A stretch of 64,000 bases of DNA, taken from DASTEQ01 sp040905185 (GTDB taxonomy: Bacteria > Chloroflexota > Limnocylindria > QHBO01). The notes beneath the pieces are model-generated. The model saw only the letters and a list, made by a program, of their open reading frames with translations, was not told the DNA's origin and ran no database searches. The stretch is from assembly GCA_040905185.1 (NCBI GenBank), contig JBBDRZ010000007.1, positions 1-64,000 of the forward strand, given 5' to 3'. The position numbers and the translations under genes were made by a program. Of this stretch, positions 13,498-22,875 are shown piece after piece (within the stretch, counting starts at the first letter, position 1; every line of letters begins with the position of its first letter).

Positions 13498-14718
13498 GTG
13501 ATCAAGGTCCTGATCGTCGACGACATCGCGGAGACCCGCGACCACCTCACCAAGCTGCTCGCCATGGAGCAGACGGTCGAGGTGGCCGGGTCCGCGAGCT
13601 CCGGCGAGGAGGCCATCCAGATGGCGATGGACCTCCGACCCGACGTCGTGGTCATGGACATCAACATGCCCGGCATGGACGGCATCGCCGCCGCCGAGCT
13701 GATCTCCCAGCGCCTGCCCCAGGTCGCCATCATCATGATGAGCGTCCACGGCGAGGCGGAGCAGATGCGGCGCTCGCTCCAGGCGGGCGCCCGCGAATTC
13801 CTCGTCAAGCCATTCTCGAGCGATGAGTTCAGCGAGACCATCAAGCGCGTCTACGATCGAGAAGAGGCCCGGCGTCACCAGATCCAGGCGTCCATGCCGG
13901 CTGGCCCGGTGGCCGCCGCGCCGGACCCCGATATCGAGCACCAGGTCATCGCCATCTTCTCGCCCAAGGGCGGATCGGGACGCACGACCATCGCCACCAA
14001 CCTGGCGATCGCGATCAAGCAGCAGACGGGCGCCCGGGTGGCCCTGCTGGATGCGAATCTCCAGTTCGGCGACGTCGGCGTGCTGCTCAACCTGAACCCG
14101 AAGACCAAATCCATCGTGGACGCCGCCGACGGCGGGGAGCTGGATAGGGACCTCGTCGAATCGGTCCTGATCGATCACTCAAGCGGCATTCGGGCCCTCC
14201 TGGCGCCCCCGACACCCGAAGGGGCCGACCTCATCACGCCGCCGTCGCTGCTGACGGTGGTCGGGCATCTGCGGGCAATGCACGCCTATACCGTGGTAGA
14301 CCTGCCGGCCGGGCTCAACGACCACTCACTCGCGATCATGGAAATCGCGGACCAGATCGTGATCATGGCCGCCCTCGAGATCACGGCCATCAAGAACCTG
14401 CGCCTGTTCCTGGAGGTCGCCGACCAGCTCGGCTACGAGCGATCCAAGCTCCGGATCGTGATGAACCGCTCGGACACCACGCAGGGCATCCGCCTCGGCG
14501 ACGTCGAGGGTTCCATCCGGCGCTCGATCGACGGCACGATCGTGTCCGACGGACGGCTCGCCGTCCTGGCCGTCAATCGGGGCGTGCCATTCATCCTTTC
14601 CAACCCGGAAAGCCCGCTGTCGCGGGATGTGAATCGCCTTGCCCAGACCCTCATCGGTGACACCATCGCCACCGCGGAGGAAAAACCCAACCGGCGTGGT
14701 ATCTTCGCGCGCCGCTGA
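13498..14718 (+). CDS. cpaE: CpaE/TadZ-like pilus localisation ATPase with N-terminal receiver domain
   Basis: 406 residues from GTG. Residues 1-125 are a complete receiver domain (D8, D9, phosphoacceptor D54 in VVVMDINMPGMDG, S82, K104 in FLVKPF). Residues ~148-400 are a MinD/ParA-like ATPase with the divergent P-loop FSPKGGSGRTTIATNL, in which Arg replaces the usual catalytic Lys, as is common in CpaE, then LLDANLQFGDVGVLL. TadZ/CpaE proteins position the pilus machine at the membrane. An intact receiver pocket suggests that pilus placement is under phosphorelay control, perhaps from the kinase encoded five genes downstream. Confidence 0.9.
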   Translation: MIKVLIVDDIAETRDHLTKLLAMEQTVEVAGSASSGEEAIQMAMDLRPDVVVMDINMPGMDGIAAAELISQRLPQVAIIMMSVHGEAEQMRRSLQAGAREFLVKPFSSDEFSETIKRVYDREEARRHQIQASMPAGPVAAAPDPDIEHQVIAIFSPKGGSGRTTIATNLAIAIKQQTGARVALLDANLQFGDVGVLLNLNPKTKSIVDAADGGELDRDLVESVLIDHSSGIRALLAPPTPEGADLITPPSLLTVVGHLRAMHAYTVVDLPAGLNDHSLAIMEIADQIVIMAALEITAIKNLRLFLEVADQLGYERSKLRIVMNRSDTTQGIRLGDVEGSIRRSIDGTIVSDGRLAVLAVNRGVPFILSNPESPLSRDVNRLAQTLIGDTIATAEEKPNRRGIFARR

Positions 14719-14734
14719 CCAGAAGGAAGCTGCC

Positions 14735-16153
14735 ATGTCTCTCCTGAAGCGCATCGAGCGAGCCCAGCCCGGGCAAGAAACCGACCTCAAGCCCGTCCCG
14801 GCCGGCACGCCGAAGCCGGCGCCATCCGGCGAAGGACCAGCCGCACCGTCCGGGCAGGGGCCGGTCCGTCCGTTCGCGGGCGGCGCCCCGACGCGCGAGT
14901 CCTTCCGCGAGGCGAAGTACCGGGTCCAGAACCGGCTCATCAACGAGCTCGACCCCAAGATGGACCTCAGCAACCAGGTCGACGTCAAGCGCCAGATCGA
15001 AGACCTGTTCGGCAAGGTCGCCGATGAGGAAGGCCTGGCCCTGACCCGCGCCGAGCGGGTCCGCATGCTCGAGCAGATCACCGACGAGATCCTGGGCCTC
15101 GGTCCGCTGGAGCCTCTGCTCCGCGACGCGACCATCACCGAGGTGATGGTCAACGGGCCCCAGCAGGTCTACATCGAACGCGAAGGGAAGCTGGAGCTGA
15201 CCGGCGTCACGTTCCAGAACGATGAGCACGTGATGAAGATCATCCAGCGCATCATCGCCCCCATCGGCCGCCGGGTCGACGAGTCGAGCCCAATGGTCGA
15301 CGCCCGCCTGGTGGACGGCTCCCGCGTGAACGCCATCATTCCACCGCTGTCCCTGGTGGGCCCGGTGGTGACCATCCGGAAGTTCGCCGCCAGCCCGTTC
15401 ACCGTCGAGGACCTCATCCGGTTCGGCACCGCCACCTCGGAGATGTTCGAGTTTCTCGAGGCCTGCGTGAAAGCTCGCCTGAACTGCTTCGTCTCGGGCG
15501 GCACCGGCTCCGGGAAGACGACCACGCTCAACGTGCTGAGCTCGTTCATTCCAGACGATGAGCGGATCGTGACCATCGAGGACGCCGCCGAGCTCCAGCT
15601 CCGCCAGGAGCACGTCGTGACCCTGGAGGCGCGACCATCGAACATTGAGGGCAAGGGAGCCATCCCCATCCGCGAGCTTGTCCGCAACGCTCTCCGCATG
15701 CGACCCGACCGGATCGTCGTCGGCGAGGTGCGATCAGGCGAGGCGCTGGACATGCTCCAGGCCATGAACACCGGCCACGATGGCTCGATGTCCACTGGTC
15801 ACGCCAACTCCCCGCGCGACATGCTGGCCCGCTTGGAGACGATGGTCCTGATGGCCGGCATGGACCTCCCGCTGCGCGCCATCCGCGAGCAGACCGCCTC
15901 GGCGGTCGACCTCATCGTCCACCAGAACCGACTGAAGGACGGCACGCGCAAGATCGTCAGCATCACCGAGGTCCAGGGCATGGAAGGCGACGTCATCGTC
16001 ATGCAGGACGTGTTCGTGTTCGAGCAGACCGGCATCTCGGAGGGCAAGATCCAGGGTCGGCTGAAGCCGACCGGGATCCGACCCAAGTTCGTCGAGAAGT
16101 TCGAGGCGGCCGGTATCCACCTGCCCCCCAACACGTTCGGCTCACCATTCTGA
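14735..16153 (+). CDS. cpaF: Tad pilus assembly ATPase CpaF (TadA)
   Basis: 472 residues from ATG 14735, which has AAGGA seven bases upstream; earlier codons in the frame belong to the end of cpaE. After a Pro/Gly-rich linker (~20-50) comes the N-terminal domain and then the secretion-ATPase core: Walker A GGTGSGKTTTLN, Asp box VTIEDAAELQL, Walker B RPDRIVVGEVRSGEALDML and the His box STGHANSPRDML. It powers Flp pilin polymerisation together with TadB and TadC at the inner face of the membrane. The length is normal for the family. Confidence 0.95.
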   Translation: MSLLKRIERAQPGQETDLKPVPAGTPKPAPSGEGPAAPSGQGPVRPFAGGAPTRESFREAKYRVQNRLINELDPKMDLSNQVDVKRQIEDLFGKVADEEGLALTRAERVRMLEQITDEILGLGPLEPLLRDATITEVMVNGPQQVYIEREGKLELTGVTFQNDEHVMKIIQRIIAPIGRRVDESSPMVDARLVDGSRVNAIIPPLSLVGPVVTIRKFAASPFTVEDLIRFGTATSEMFEFLEACVKARLNCFVSGGTGSGKTTTLNVLSSFIPDDERIVTIEDAAELQLRQEHVVTLEARPSNIEGKGAIPIRELVRNALRMRPDRIVVGEVRSGEALDMLQAMNTGHDGSMSTGHANSPRDMLARLETMVLMAGMDLPLRAIREQTASAVDLIVHQNRLKDGTRKIVSITEVQGMEGDVIVMQDVFVFEQTGISEGKIQGRLKPTGIRPKFVEKFEAAGIHLPPNTFGSPF

Positions 16154-16166
16154 CGGCCCCGGTCAG

Positions 16167-17159
16167 ATGAACATGCTCCCGTTGCTCATCGCCGGCCTGG
16201 GGGCTGCCGCCGTGTTGGTGGTCAGCATCGGCATCGCCATGAGCGGCGGCGGCGGCGGCGTCACCGACCGGCTCGAACGGTACGTCTCGTCACGCGGCGG
16301 TCGCGCCGAGGGTGAGGGGGACGAGAGAGAGTCGGCCGTCATTGCCGGCCTGTCGCGCGTCATCGAAGGGCAGGACCTCACCGCTCGGCTGGGGACGGAC
16401 CTGGCCCGCGCCGACCTGAAACTGAAGCCGGCCGAGTTCGTCCTCATCTGGTTGGCGACGCCGTTCGTGATGGTATCTCTGGGCGTGGTGCTGGGCGTGG
16501 TGTTCGAAGCCCTGCGCACCCCGCTGGCGCTCGTTGGCCTGTTCCTACTCGGCCTGTGGCTGCCGCGTTTCTACCTTGGACGGCGCCAAAAGGGACGCCT
16601 GAGGGCCTTCAACCGCCAGCTCCCGGACACGATCACCCTGCTCGCCAACTCGCTGCGCGCCGGGTCGTCGTTCCTGCAGGGCATGGAACTGGTGAGCCGC
16701 GAAGCCCGGCCACCCATCAGCGTTGAGTTCGCCCGCGTCGTGCGCGAGATGAGCCTGGGCCTGGGGCTCCAGCCCGCCCTGGCCAACCTCGTGCGCCGGG
16801 TGGCCTCCGAGGACCTGGAGCTGATGGTGACCGCGATCAACATCCAGAGCCAGGTGGGTGGCAACCTGGCCACCGTGCTGGACGCCATTGCATTCACCAT
16901 CCGCGAGCGCGTCCGGATCCAGGGCGAGATTCAGACCCTGACCGCCATGCAGCGCTACAGCGGCTACGTCATCGTCCTGCTGCCGGTGGGCCTCGCCGTG
17001 CTGCTGTTCGTGATCAGCCCCACCTACATGCTCCCCATGATCGAACGGCCGCCCGAGCTGCTGGGATTGCCGATGGGCATCGTCCTGCTCTTGGGGGGCC
17101 TGCTCAGCATGGGCATCGGCTGGCTGTTCATCCGCCGCATCGTCGACATCAAGGTCTGA
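16167..17159 (+). CDS. tadB: Tad pilus platform protein TadB
   Basis: 330 residues, beginning 13 bases after cpaF. One N-terminal helix, a cytoplasmic stretch with RLERYVSSRG, two central helices, the T2SSF domain (FNRQLPDTITLLANSLRAGS ... GLGLQPALANLVRRV ... QVGGNLATVLDAIAFTIRER), then two C-terminal helices around LLPVGLAVLLFVISPTYMLP. It is one of the two GspF-like platform subunits that couple CpaF to pilin assembly. A poly-Gly run (SGGGGGV) sits after helix 1. The next gene, tadC, starts three bases after its stop. Confidence 0.92.
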   Translation: MNMLPLLIAGLGAAAVLVVSIGIAMSGGGGGVTDRLERYVSSRGGRAEGEGDERESAVIAGLSRVIEGQDLTARLGTDLARADLKLKPAEFVLIWLATPFVMVSLGVVLGVVFEALRTPLALVGLFLLGLWLPRFYLGRRQKGRLRAFNRQLPDTITLLANSLRAGSSFLQGMELVSREARPPISVEFARVVREMSLGLGLQPALANLVRRVASEDLELMVTAINIQSQVGGNLATVLDAIAFTIRERVRIQGEIQTLTAMQRYSGYVIVLLPVGLAVLLFVISPTYMLPMIERPPELLGLPMGIVLLLGGLLSMGIGWLFIRRIVDIKV

Positions 17160-17162
17160 GCC

Positions 17163-18086
17163 ATGCCTGACAACCTCCCGACCCTCCTCATCCCCACCCT
17201 GGCCGCCGTCGCGGTCCTGCTGATCGTGTTCGGCGCGGCGACCCGTCCTCCCAAGGACGCGGTCCAGCAGCGGCTCGAACAGCTGGTCGTCAAGCCCCGG
17301 ACGCTCGAAGAGGCGGAGCTCGAACAGCCGTTCTTCGAGCGCGCGGTGCGACCGCTGGTCGCGCGACTGTCCCGCGTCTCCCAGCGGGGCGGTGGGCTCG
17401 GCATGGTGGAGCGCGCGGAAGCCCGCCTCCATCGGGCGGGATATCCGGGCGGCCTGCGCGGCGCGGACTGGTTGGGCGTCAAAGTCCTGGGATCCATCGT
17501 GTTCGCCATCATCTTCACGATCTTGTTCCTGGCCATGATGGGCTTCCCGGTGGGCATCATGTTCGGGATCGGCGGCCTGGCGGTCGGGTTCCTGGCCCCC
17601 GAGTTCTGGCTGGGCCGGAAGGTTCGAGCGCGGCAGATGGACATGATCCTCCAGCTCCCCGACGCCCTTGACCTGCTGACGATCTCGGTCGAGGCCGGAC
17701 TCGGCTTCGACGCGGCGCTGGCCAAGGTGGTCGAGAAGATGGAGGGGCCGTTGGTCAACGAGTTCCGTCAGGCCCTGGCCGAGATCCGCATGGGCCGCCT
17801 GCGCCGGGATGCGCTGCGGGACGTGGCTTCCCGCGCCGACGCGCAGCCGGTGACCAACTTCATCGGTGCCATCGTGCAGGCCGAGCAGCTGGGTGTGCCG
17901 ATCGCCAAGGTCCTGCAGATCCAGTCCCAGCAGCTGCGCATCGAGCGCCGGCAGCGGGCGGAGGAGGCGGCGGCTAAGGCGCCGGTCAAGATGCTGTTCC
18001 CGATGGTGGGCTGCATCTTCCCGACCATCTTCATCGTCATCCTGGGACCTGCCATCGTCACCGTCGTCCGAGGCGTCGGCATCTGA
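17163..18086 (+). CDS. tadC: Tad pilus platform protein TadC
   Basis: 307 residues. Layout as in TadC: N-terminal helix, basic cytoplasmic segment, paired helices (FAIIFTILFLAMMGFPVGIM), T2SSF domain with MILQLPDALDLLTISVEAGL and RMGRLRRDALRDVA, and a last helix after KAPVKMLFPMVGCIFPTIFI. It is the second platform protein, probably pairing with TadB. The stop is followed within 1-14 bases by possible starts of a response regulator, so regulator and machine are probably in one operon. Confidence 0.92.
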   Translation: MPDNLPTLLIPTLAAVAVLLIVFGAATRPPKDAVQQRLEQLVVKPRTLEEAELEQPFFERAVRPLVARLSRVSQRGGGLGMVERAEARLHRAGYPGGLRGADWLGVKVLGSIVFAIIFTILFLAMMGFPVGIMFGIGGLAVGFLAPEFWLGRKVRARQMDMILQLPDALDLLTISVEAGLGFDAALAKVVEKMEGPLVNEFRQALAEIRMGRLRRDALRDVASRADAQPVTNFIGAIVQAEQLGVPIAKVLQIQSQQLRIERRQRAEEAAAKAPVKMLFPMVGCIFPTIFIVILGPAIVTVVRGVGI

Positions 18087-18099
18087 CGTGGTGCCGGCG

Positions 18100-18795
18100 A
18101 TGCGGCCGGCGATCCTGCTGGTCGACGACGACCCCACCCTGCGCTCCGTTCTGGCCCGACGTCTGGGCCGCGACGGCTTCGAGGTCCGCCCGGTCAGCTC
18201 CGGGGTGGAGGCGCTGCGGGCACTGGAGCGGGCCTGGCCGGCCCTCCTGGTGATCGACCTCATGATGCCGGGCATGGACGGCTTTGAGTTGTGCCGCCGG
18301 GTCAAGCAGATCGCGGACCTGCCGATCATCGTGCTCAGCGCGGTCGATGCCAGCGAGGCGAAGGTCCGCGCGCTGGAGTACTACGCCGAGGACTACGTCA
18401 CCAAGCCATTCGACCCGGACGAGCTCAGCGCCCGCATCCACCGCGTGCTGCGCCGAACCGAGTCCGGACGCGGCGGGCTGACGCTCGACGGCGGATCGCT
18501 GGAGATCGATCTCGTGCAGCGCCGCGCCCGGGTGGATCAGCGAACGGAGAGCCTGAGCCCCACCGAGGTCCGGTTCCTGCAGGTGCTCATCGCTTCCCTC
18601 GACCGCACGGTCCCAACCGATACCCTCCTGAGCCGGGTGTGGTCCGACAGCGAGCTCCCCGACCCGTCTTACGTGTGGGTGACGGTGCGGCGCCTCCGAA
18701 ACAAGATCGAGCGCGATCCGAACCGGCCTCGGGTGCTGTTGACCGACCGCGGGGTCGGATACCGTCTGAGCACGGTCGGCGCCGCGGCGGGCTGA
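18100..18795 (+). CDS. OmpR/PhoB-family response regulator in the pilus operon
   Basis: 231 residues from ATG 18100; GTGs at 18088 and 18091 are equally possible and would tie it more closely to tadC. Complete receiver (D9-D11 acidic pocket, D53 in LLVIDLMMPGMDG, S80, K102 in YVTKPF) and a C-terminal winged helix ending SYVWVTVRRLRNKIERDP and LTDRGVGYRL. It is paired with the histidine kinase starting ten bases downstream. Its place between tadC and the tadE genes suggests it controls pilus genes; candidate sites are the GTAC clusters upstream of 20461 and 23293. Confidence 0.9.
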   Translation: MRPAILLVDDDPTLRSVLARRLGRDGFEVRPVSSGVEALRALERAWPALLVIDLMMPGMDGFELCRRVKQIADLPIIVLSAVDASEAKVRALEYYAEDYVTKPFDPDELSARIHRVLRRTESGRGGLTLDGGSLEIDLVQRRARVDQRTESLSPTEVRFLQVLIASLDRTVPTDTLLSRVWSDSELPDPSYVWVTVRRLRNKIERDPNRPRVLLTDRGVGYRLSTVGAAAG

Positions 18796-18805
18796 GGAGC
18801 CGCGG

Positions 18806-20326
18806 GTGGACCTCGGACGCCCGGCCCTCCGCATCTTCGCCTTCATCGCGGTCGTCGCGCTCCCGGCGCTTGCCGCGCTGGCCCTGGTTCTCGTCCTGGG
18901 CGACCTATGGGTCGCCGAGGTCGGCGTCAGCGTCGCCCTCCTGGTGGTTGGCCTCGGCACCCTGCTGTGGGCCGCCATCGTGGCGGGGTTCGGCTCGCGA
19001 AGCGTGACGCGGGACCTTCAGGGAGTCGTGACCCTCGCCGAACGGGGTGCGGCCACCGGTGTCCAGCCTGGCCTGGCTCAGGAGGAGGGCGAGCTGAGCG
19101 CCGCTCAGCGACGACTCAGGATGGCCCTCGAGGAGCGGAACCAGCAGATCTCGATCCTGGCCGCCGATGTCGCTGCGACGCCCATCACCGGCGGGCCGGC
19201 CGAGGTCGCCGCCCGGGTCGTCACGGTCGCGCGGCAGGTCACCCGCGACCCGACCTGGTCGCTCGTCGTCCTGCAGGCCGGTGACCCCGGACTCCTCCCG
19301 TCCGGCGTGTACGACGGGGACCCCGAGTCCCCTCCCCGCCCGCTCGGGGAGCTGGAGCGGTGGGCGGCGGTCAGCGGAGAAGCGGATCGGCGCGGACCGA
19401 GACATCTCGTCGGCCCGTGGGGCGCGGTGGTGGCGGTCGAAGCCTCCGGCGGCGATGAGCTGAACGCCCTGCTGCTGGCCCCCTGGGAGGGGCGTCCCGA
19501 GCCGACCCCGGCGGAGCGTGATCTGCTGAGCCTGATTGCCCAGATCGCGTCCACCGCGATCGAGCACTCCCTGCTCTACGCGCGCCTACGGGCCCAGACC
19601 GATGAGCTGAATCGGATGGCGGCGGTGCAGTCCGATTTCCTGCGCGGGATCACCCACGACCTCCAGACGCCATTGACCAGCATCCGGGCCCTGGCCGCGG
19701 AGCTCGGCGCAACCGAGGACCTCAAGGCGCCTGCCCAGCGCGACCTGGTCAACATCGCCCACCAGGCCGACCGGATGGGCCGCATGGTGGGCCAGCTGCT
19801 GGCGGTTTCCCGGCTCGAGGCCGGGGCGCTGGAATCTCGCCAGGAGATCTTCCGCGCCGAACCCATCGTGCAGCGAACGTGGGATGCCCTACGCGACGCG
19901 AACCATCGGTTCACCTTCCGATCGGAGGGCGAACCACACCTGGTCGTGGGCGACCCGGATCGGTATGAGCAGGTCGTGTGGGCGCTGCTCGACAACGCGA
20001 CGAAATACGCGCCGCCCGGCAGCGAGGTTGCCGTGGCCGTAGCCGGGCGAGCCGGCACGGACGGGACGCTGGTGAGCGAGCTGGCGGTCACCGACCAGGG
20101 GCCGGGCATGAGCCCGGCCGACCAGGCGCGCGCCTTCGATCAGTTCTTCCGGGGTGACGACGCCCGGAAGATGGTGCCGAACGGGAGCGGGATCGGGCTC
20201 TATGCGGCCCGGGGCCTGGTGGAGGCCATGCATGGGCACCTGGAGCTGGAGAGTGCCCCGGACGCCGGGACCACCTTCCGGGTCACCCTGCCGGCCGAGC
20301 GGGCCGAGCCCGAAGCGGGCGAGTAG
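18806..20326 (+). CDS. Membrane-bound sensor histidine kinase
   Basis: 506 residues from GTG. Two N-terminal membrane helices (about 10-32 and 37-62) with almost no outer loop, so the signal is probably sensed in the membrane or cytoplasm. Residues ~85-118 form a helical linker, and ~130-262 look like a GAF domain. The HisKA helix has FLRGITHDLQTPLTSIRALA with His284, and the ATPase domain has NATKYAPPGS, TDQGPGMSP and GSGIGLYAARGLVEAMHG. It is the cognate kinase of the regulator just upstream, and possibly also a donor for the CpaE receiver. Confidence 0.92.
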   Translation: MDLGRPALRIFAFIAVVALPALAALALVLVLGDLWVAEVGVSVALLVVGLGTLLWAAIVAGFGSRSVTRDLQGVVTLAERGAATGVQPGLAQEEGELSAAQRRLRMALEERNQQISILAADVAATPITGGPAEVAARVVTVARQVTRDPTWSLVVLQAGDPGLLPSGVYDGDPESPPRPLGELERWAAVSGEADRRGPRHLVGPWGAVVAVEASGGDELNALLLAPWEGRPEPTPAERDLLSLIAQIASTAIEHSLLYARLRAQTDELNRMAAVQSDFLRGITHDLQTPLTSIRALAAELGATEDLKAPAQRDLVNIAHQADRMGRMVGQLLAVSRLEAGALESRQEIFRAEPIVQRTWDALRDANHRFTFRSEGEPHLVVGDPDRYEQVVWALLDNATKYAPPGSEVAVAVAGRAGTDGTLVSELAVTDQGPGMSPADQARAFDQFFRGDDARKMVPNGSGIGLYAARGLVEAMHGHLELESAPDAGTTFRVTLPAERAEPEAGE

Positions 20327-20460
20327 GGCTCCGCTTCTCGACCGACGGCCCCAAAAGGGCGCCCGAGGCATCGTCGGTACCGAAGTACGGGTACCCCGAT
20401 ACCGCAAGGTACCCCGGCATGTCAGGTCGGCCGCAAGGTTCGCCCTGACACACTCGCGGC
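20327..20460 (+). promoter_or_regulatory. GTAC-box cluster and GCAAGGT elements upstream of the first tadE module
   Basis: Four GTAC tetramers lie within 36 bp (20377, 20385, 20391, 20409). The first is in GGTACCGAAG, also found at 2752, and the last is part of GCAAGGTAC (20404-20412), identical to sites at 11859 and 23023. A degenerate GCAAGGTTC follows at 20433, 20 bases before the ATG. No Shine-Dalgarno is visible before 20461, so translation may be leaderless or coupled. Confidence 0.5.
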
Positions 20461-21162
20461 ATGGTTATTCAACCGCTCCGACGCCTGCGTCGATCGGCTC
20501 GCGGCCAGGGCCTGGTCGAGTTCGCGATCATCCTCCCGTTCCTCATGCTCGTCCTGCTGATGGCCGTGGACTTCGGGCGGGTCTTCTTCGGCTGGGTGGG
20601 CTTGGCCAACGCCAGCCGCATCGGCGCCAGCTACGCGGCTGGCCACCCTGACGCCTGGGGCACGCCCGGGGACGCCAACCAGCGTGACAGCTACTTGGAT
20701 CAGATCCTCGCCGACGCGAACGCGCTGAACTGCACGCTACCGGGGACCATCCCCGACCCGGTGTTCCCGACCGGCACCGATCTGGGTGATTCGGCCCACG
20801 TGACGCTGACCTGCGACTTCTCGCTCCTCACGCCGCTCGTGTCCCAGATCCTGGGGGGGACGATCACCATCAGCGCCGATTCGATCTTCCCGATTCGGGC
20901 CGGCATTGCTGGTGGCGTGGTCGTCGGTAGCGTGCCGCCACCGCCTCCGCCGCCTCCCTCAGCGCAGTTGTGCGACGTACCGGGATTCAGCGGTAACAAG
21001 GTCAACGACGCCCAGACCATTTGGAACGCGGCGGGATTCACGACCACGGTGATCATCAACCGGCCGCCGCAGGGGAACTACACCATCACCACCCACATAC
21101 CTGCCGTGGGCGGCCAGCCGGTGGACTGTGACACCACGGTCGTGACCGTGTTCGGTAATTGA
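20461..21162 (+). CDS. TadE-like minor pilin with C-terminal PASTA-like domain (module A)
   Basis: 233 residues. The basic N-terminus is followed by RGQGLVEFAIILPFLMLVLL, the TadE signature (G-Q-x-L-V-E-F plus hydrophobic helix) that TadV-type peptidases process. After an extracellular region (~50-155) come eight prolines (about 158-165) and then ~66 residues with VPGFSGNKVNDAQTIWNAAG and, near the end, HIPAVGGQPVDC and TTVVTV. That order matches a PASTA repeat, known for binding peptidoglycan or muropeptides. The same architecture recurs at 23293. A wall-anchoring role for a pseudopilin is inferred. First gene of a three-gene module with 21165 and 21644. Confidence 0.82.
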   Translation: MVIQPLRRLRRSARGQGLVEFAIILPFLMLVLLMAVDFGRVFFGWVGLANASRIGASYAAGHPDAWGTPGDANQRDSYLDQILADANALNCTLPGTIPDPVFPTGTDLGDSAHVTLTCDFSLLTPLVSQILGGTITISADSIFPIRAGIAGGVVVGSVPPPPPPPPSAQLCDVPGFSGNKVNDAQTIWNAAGFTTTVIINRPPQGNYTITTHIPAVGGQPVDCDTTVVTVFGN

Positions 21163-21164
21163 CG

Positions 21165-21623
21165 ATGCTGAAGCGATCGCAACGCGGCCAGAGCCTGGTC
21201 GAGTTCGCCCTCATCCTGCCGATCTTCGTCCTGGTCCTGGCAGGCCTGTTCGACCTGGGGCGGGCGGTCTTTGCCTACAACACGATCTCCAACGCCTCGC
21301 GCGAAGCGGTACGGGTGGCCATCGTCAACCAGACCGCAACCGACGTTCAGAACGAAGCCTTGCAGCAAGGCGTCTCGCTGGGCCTCAGCGCGACCGACGT
21401 GACCATCACCTATGGCGATCCGAGCGGCACAGGAACGTGCAGCGCGCCCTACAGCCTGGGATGCCGGGCCACAGTCACCGTCCAGTACCTCTATTCCGCG
21501 GCAACTCCGGTGATCAGCCAGATCATCGGTCCGTTCCTCATGACCGCCACCACCGAAATGCCGGTGGAGCGGACCTGCCCGGTACCGGGCGACCCAGACC
21601 TTGACCCCTGCCCGTGGCCGTAA
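21165..21623 (+). CDS. TadE-like minor pilin (module A)
   Basis: 152 residues from ATG 21165, two bases after the preceding stop. RGQSLVEFALILPIFVLVLA forms the prepilin-like signal and helix, followed by FDLGRAVFAYNTISNASREA, the conserved TadE start of the outer domain. The C-terminal half has two Cys pairs and ATPVISQIIGP. It is closely similar to 24009-24509 (shared VNQT, AATPVIS, IGP). Predicted minor subunit of the Flp pilus. Confidence 0.88.
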   Translation: MLKRSQRGQSLVEFALILPIFVLVLAGLFDLGRAVFAYNTISNASREAVRVAIVNQTATDVQNEALQQGVSLGLSATDVTITYGDPSGTGTCSAPYSLGCRATVTVQYLYSAATPVISQIIGPFLMTATTEMPVERTCPVPGDPDLDPCPWP

Positions 21624-21643
21624 CAGTGCGTAAAGGAGTTCTG

Positions 21644-22840
21644 ATGTCCCTCATCCGATTCCTCCAAAGCCAGCGAGCGCAACGCGAACCTCGCGGCCAG
21701 GTGCTGGTCATCGTGGCCGGCGGCCTGCTCGTCATGATCGCGATGACCGGCTTGGTGGTCGACGGCGGTTTCGCCTGGGGGCAGCAGCGCGACAACCAGA
21801 ACGCGGCCGACGCCGCCAGTGAAGCGGGCGCCGTGGTGTTGGCCGAAGCCCTGACCGGCCTGCCACGAGGCGACGCCGAGGTCCTTGCGGCTGTCGACGC
21901 GTCGATGGCGGCCAACGGAGTGGACAAGGTCGGCGCCTGGTATACGAATATCCAGGGCAACCTCGTCAACAACAACTGTGTCGAGGTCGGGTCCACGAAC
22001 GGCGCGGCCGAGGTAGGGGACGGTGTCCTTCCGGCCTGCCTCAATGGGCTGCTCGGGGTCCAAGCCGAAACCTCCAAGACGTTCGAGACCTTCCTGGTTC
22101 GGGTGATCGGTTTCGACACCCTCACCGCCGACGCCGATGCCACCGCCGTGGCCGGCTACCTCGAGGAGGTCTGCGCCGCCGATGCCGACTGCTACGCGCT
22201 TCCAGTGACCATCCCGACCAACGTCACGACCTGCGACGGTAGCGGCGAGAGCGTGGTGTCCAATCCGCCCCAGGAATGGGCCGAGGACGCGGTTCCGCCG
22301 TACTACAACGTGCCGCTCACCATCCCGCTGTGCAAGAACAACCCGGGCAACGTCGGCTGGCTGGACTGGACGCCCACCGCCGGCGGAACCTCGGAGCTGA
22401 TCACCGCCATCGGGCCGCCTACCACGAACAAGGAAGTCACAGTTCCCTCGTGGCAGTACATCACGTCGACCGGCAACGTGAACAGCGCCGGCGTCGAGGA
22501 TGCCCTGAACTGGTACGCGGTCCACCAGATCCCGGTCCTGATCCCGATGTTCGACTCGACCTGCAACACCGAGCCGGACCCGCGCTGCCCGCTGGCCAAC
22601 GTGGGCGGCAGCGGCCAGAACCAGTGGTACCACATTGCCCGCTTCGTCTCGTTCCTGCTGGAGGACCCCAAGGGTGCGTTCCTCAGCGGGAACAACACGC
22701 CCGACTGTGAGGAGAACGGCAACGGGGCGACGAGCTGCCTGAAGGGCATGTTCCTTCGGTTCGTGACCACTGGCACGGTGGGACCGGGCTCGGGCGCTGT
22801 GGATCCGAACTCAGCGGTGGGGATCCAGCTCATCAAGTAG
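21644..22840 (+). CDS. TadG-like pilus protein (module A)
   Basis: 398 residues from ATG 21644 with AAAGGAG five bases upstream; a GTG at 21614 overlapping the previous gene is less likely. The N-terminus has GQVLVIVAGGLLVMIAMTGL and DGGFAWGQQRDNQNAADAAS, the TadG-like helix and adjacent motif. The large outer part shares spaced motifs with the protein at 24522: GWLDW, TGNVN, QWYHI and CLKG. It is Cys-rich (several pairs), suggesting disulfides outside the membrane. No VWA metal-binding motif was recognised, unlike classical TadG. Possible tip or adhesin subunit. Confidence 0.83.
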   Translation: MSLIRFLQSQRAQREPRGQVLVIVAGGLLVMIAMTGLVVDGGFAWGQQRDNQNAADAASEAGAVVLAEALTGLPRGDAEVLAAVDASMAANGVDKVGAWYTNIQGNLVNNNCVEVGSTNGAAEVGDGVLPACLNGLLGVQAETSKTFETFLVRVIGFDTLTADADATAVAGYLEEVCAADADCYALPVTIPTNVTTCDGSGESVVSNPPQEWAEDAVPPYYNVPLTIPLCKNNPGNVGWLDWTPTAGGTSELITAIGPPTTNKEVTVPSWQYITSTGNVNSAGVEDALNWYAVHQIPVLIPMFDSTCNTEPDPRCPLANVGGSGQNQWYHIARFVSFLLEDPKGAFLSGNNTPDCEENGNGATSCLKGMFLRFVTTGTVGPGSGAVDPNSAVGIQLIK

Positions 22841-22875
22841 CGCGGCCGGCCGCCTGATGGGCCGGCCGACTGAAT

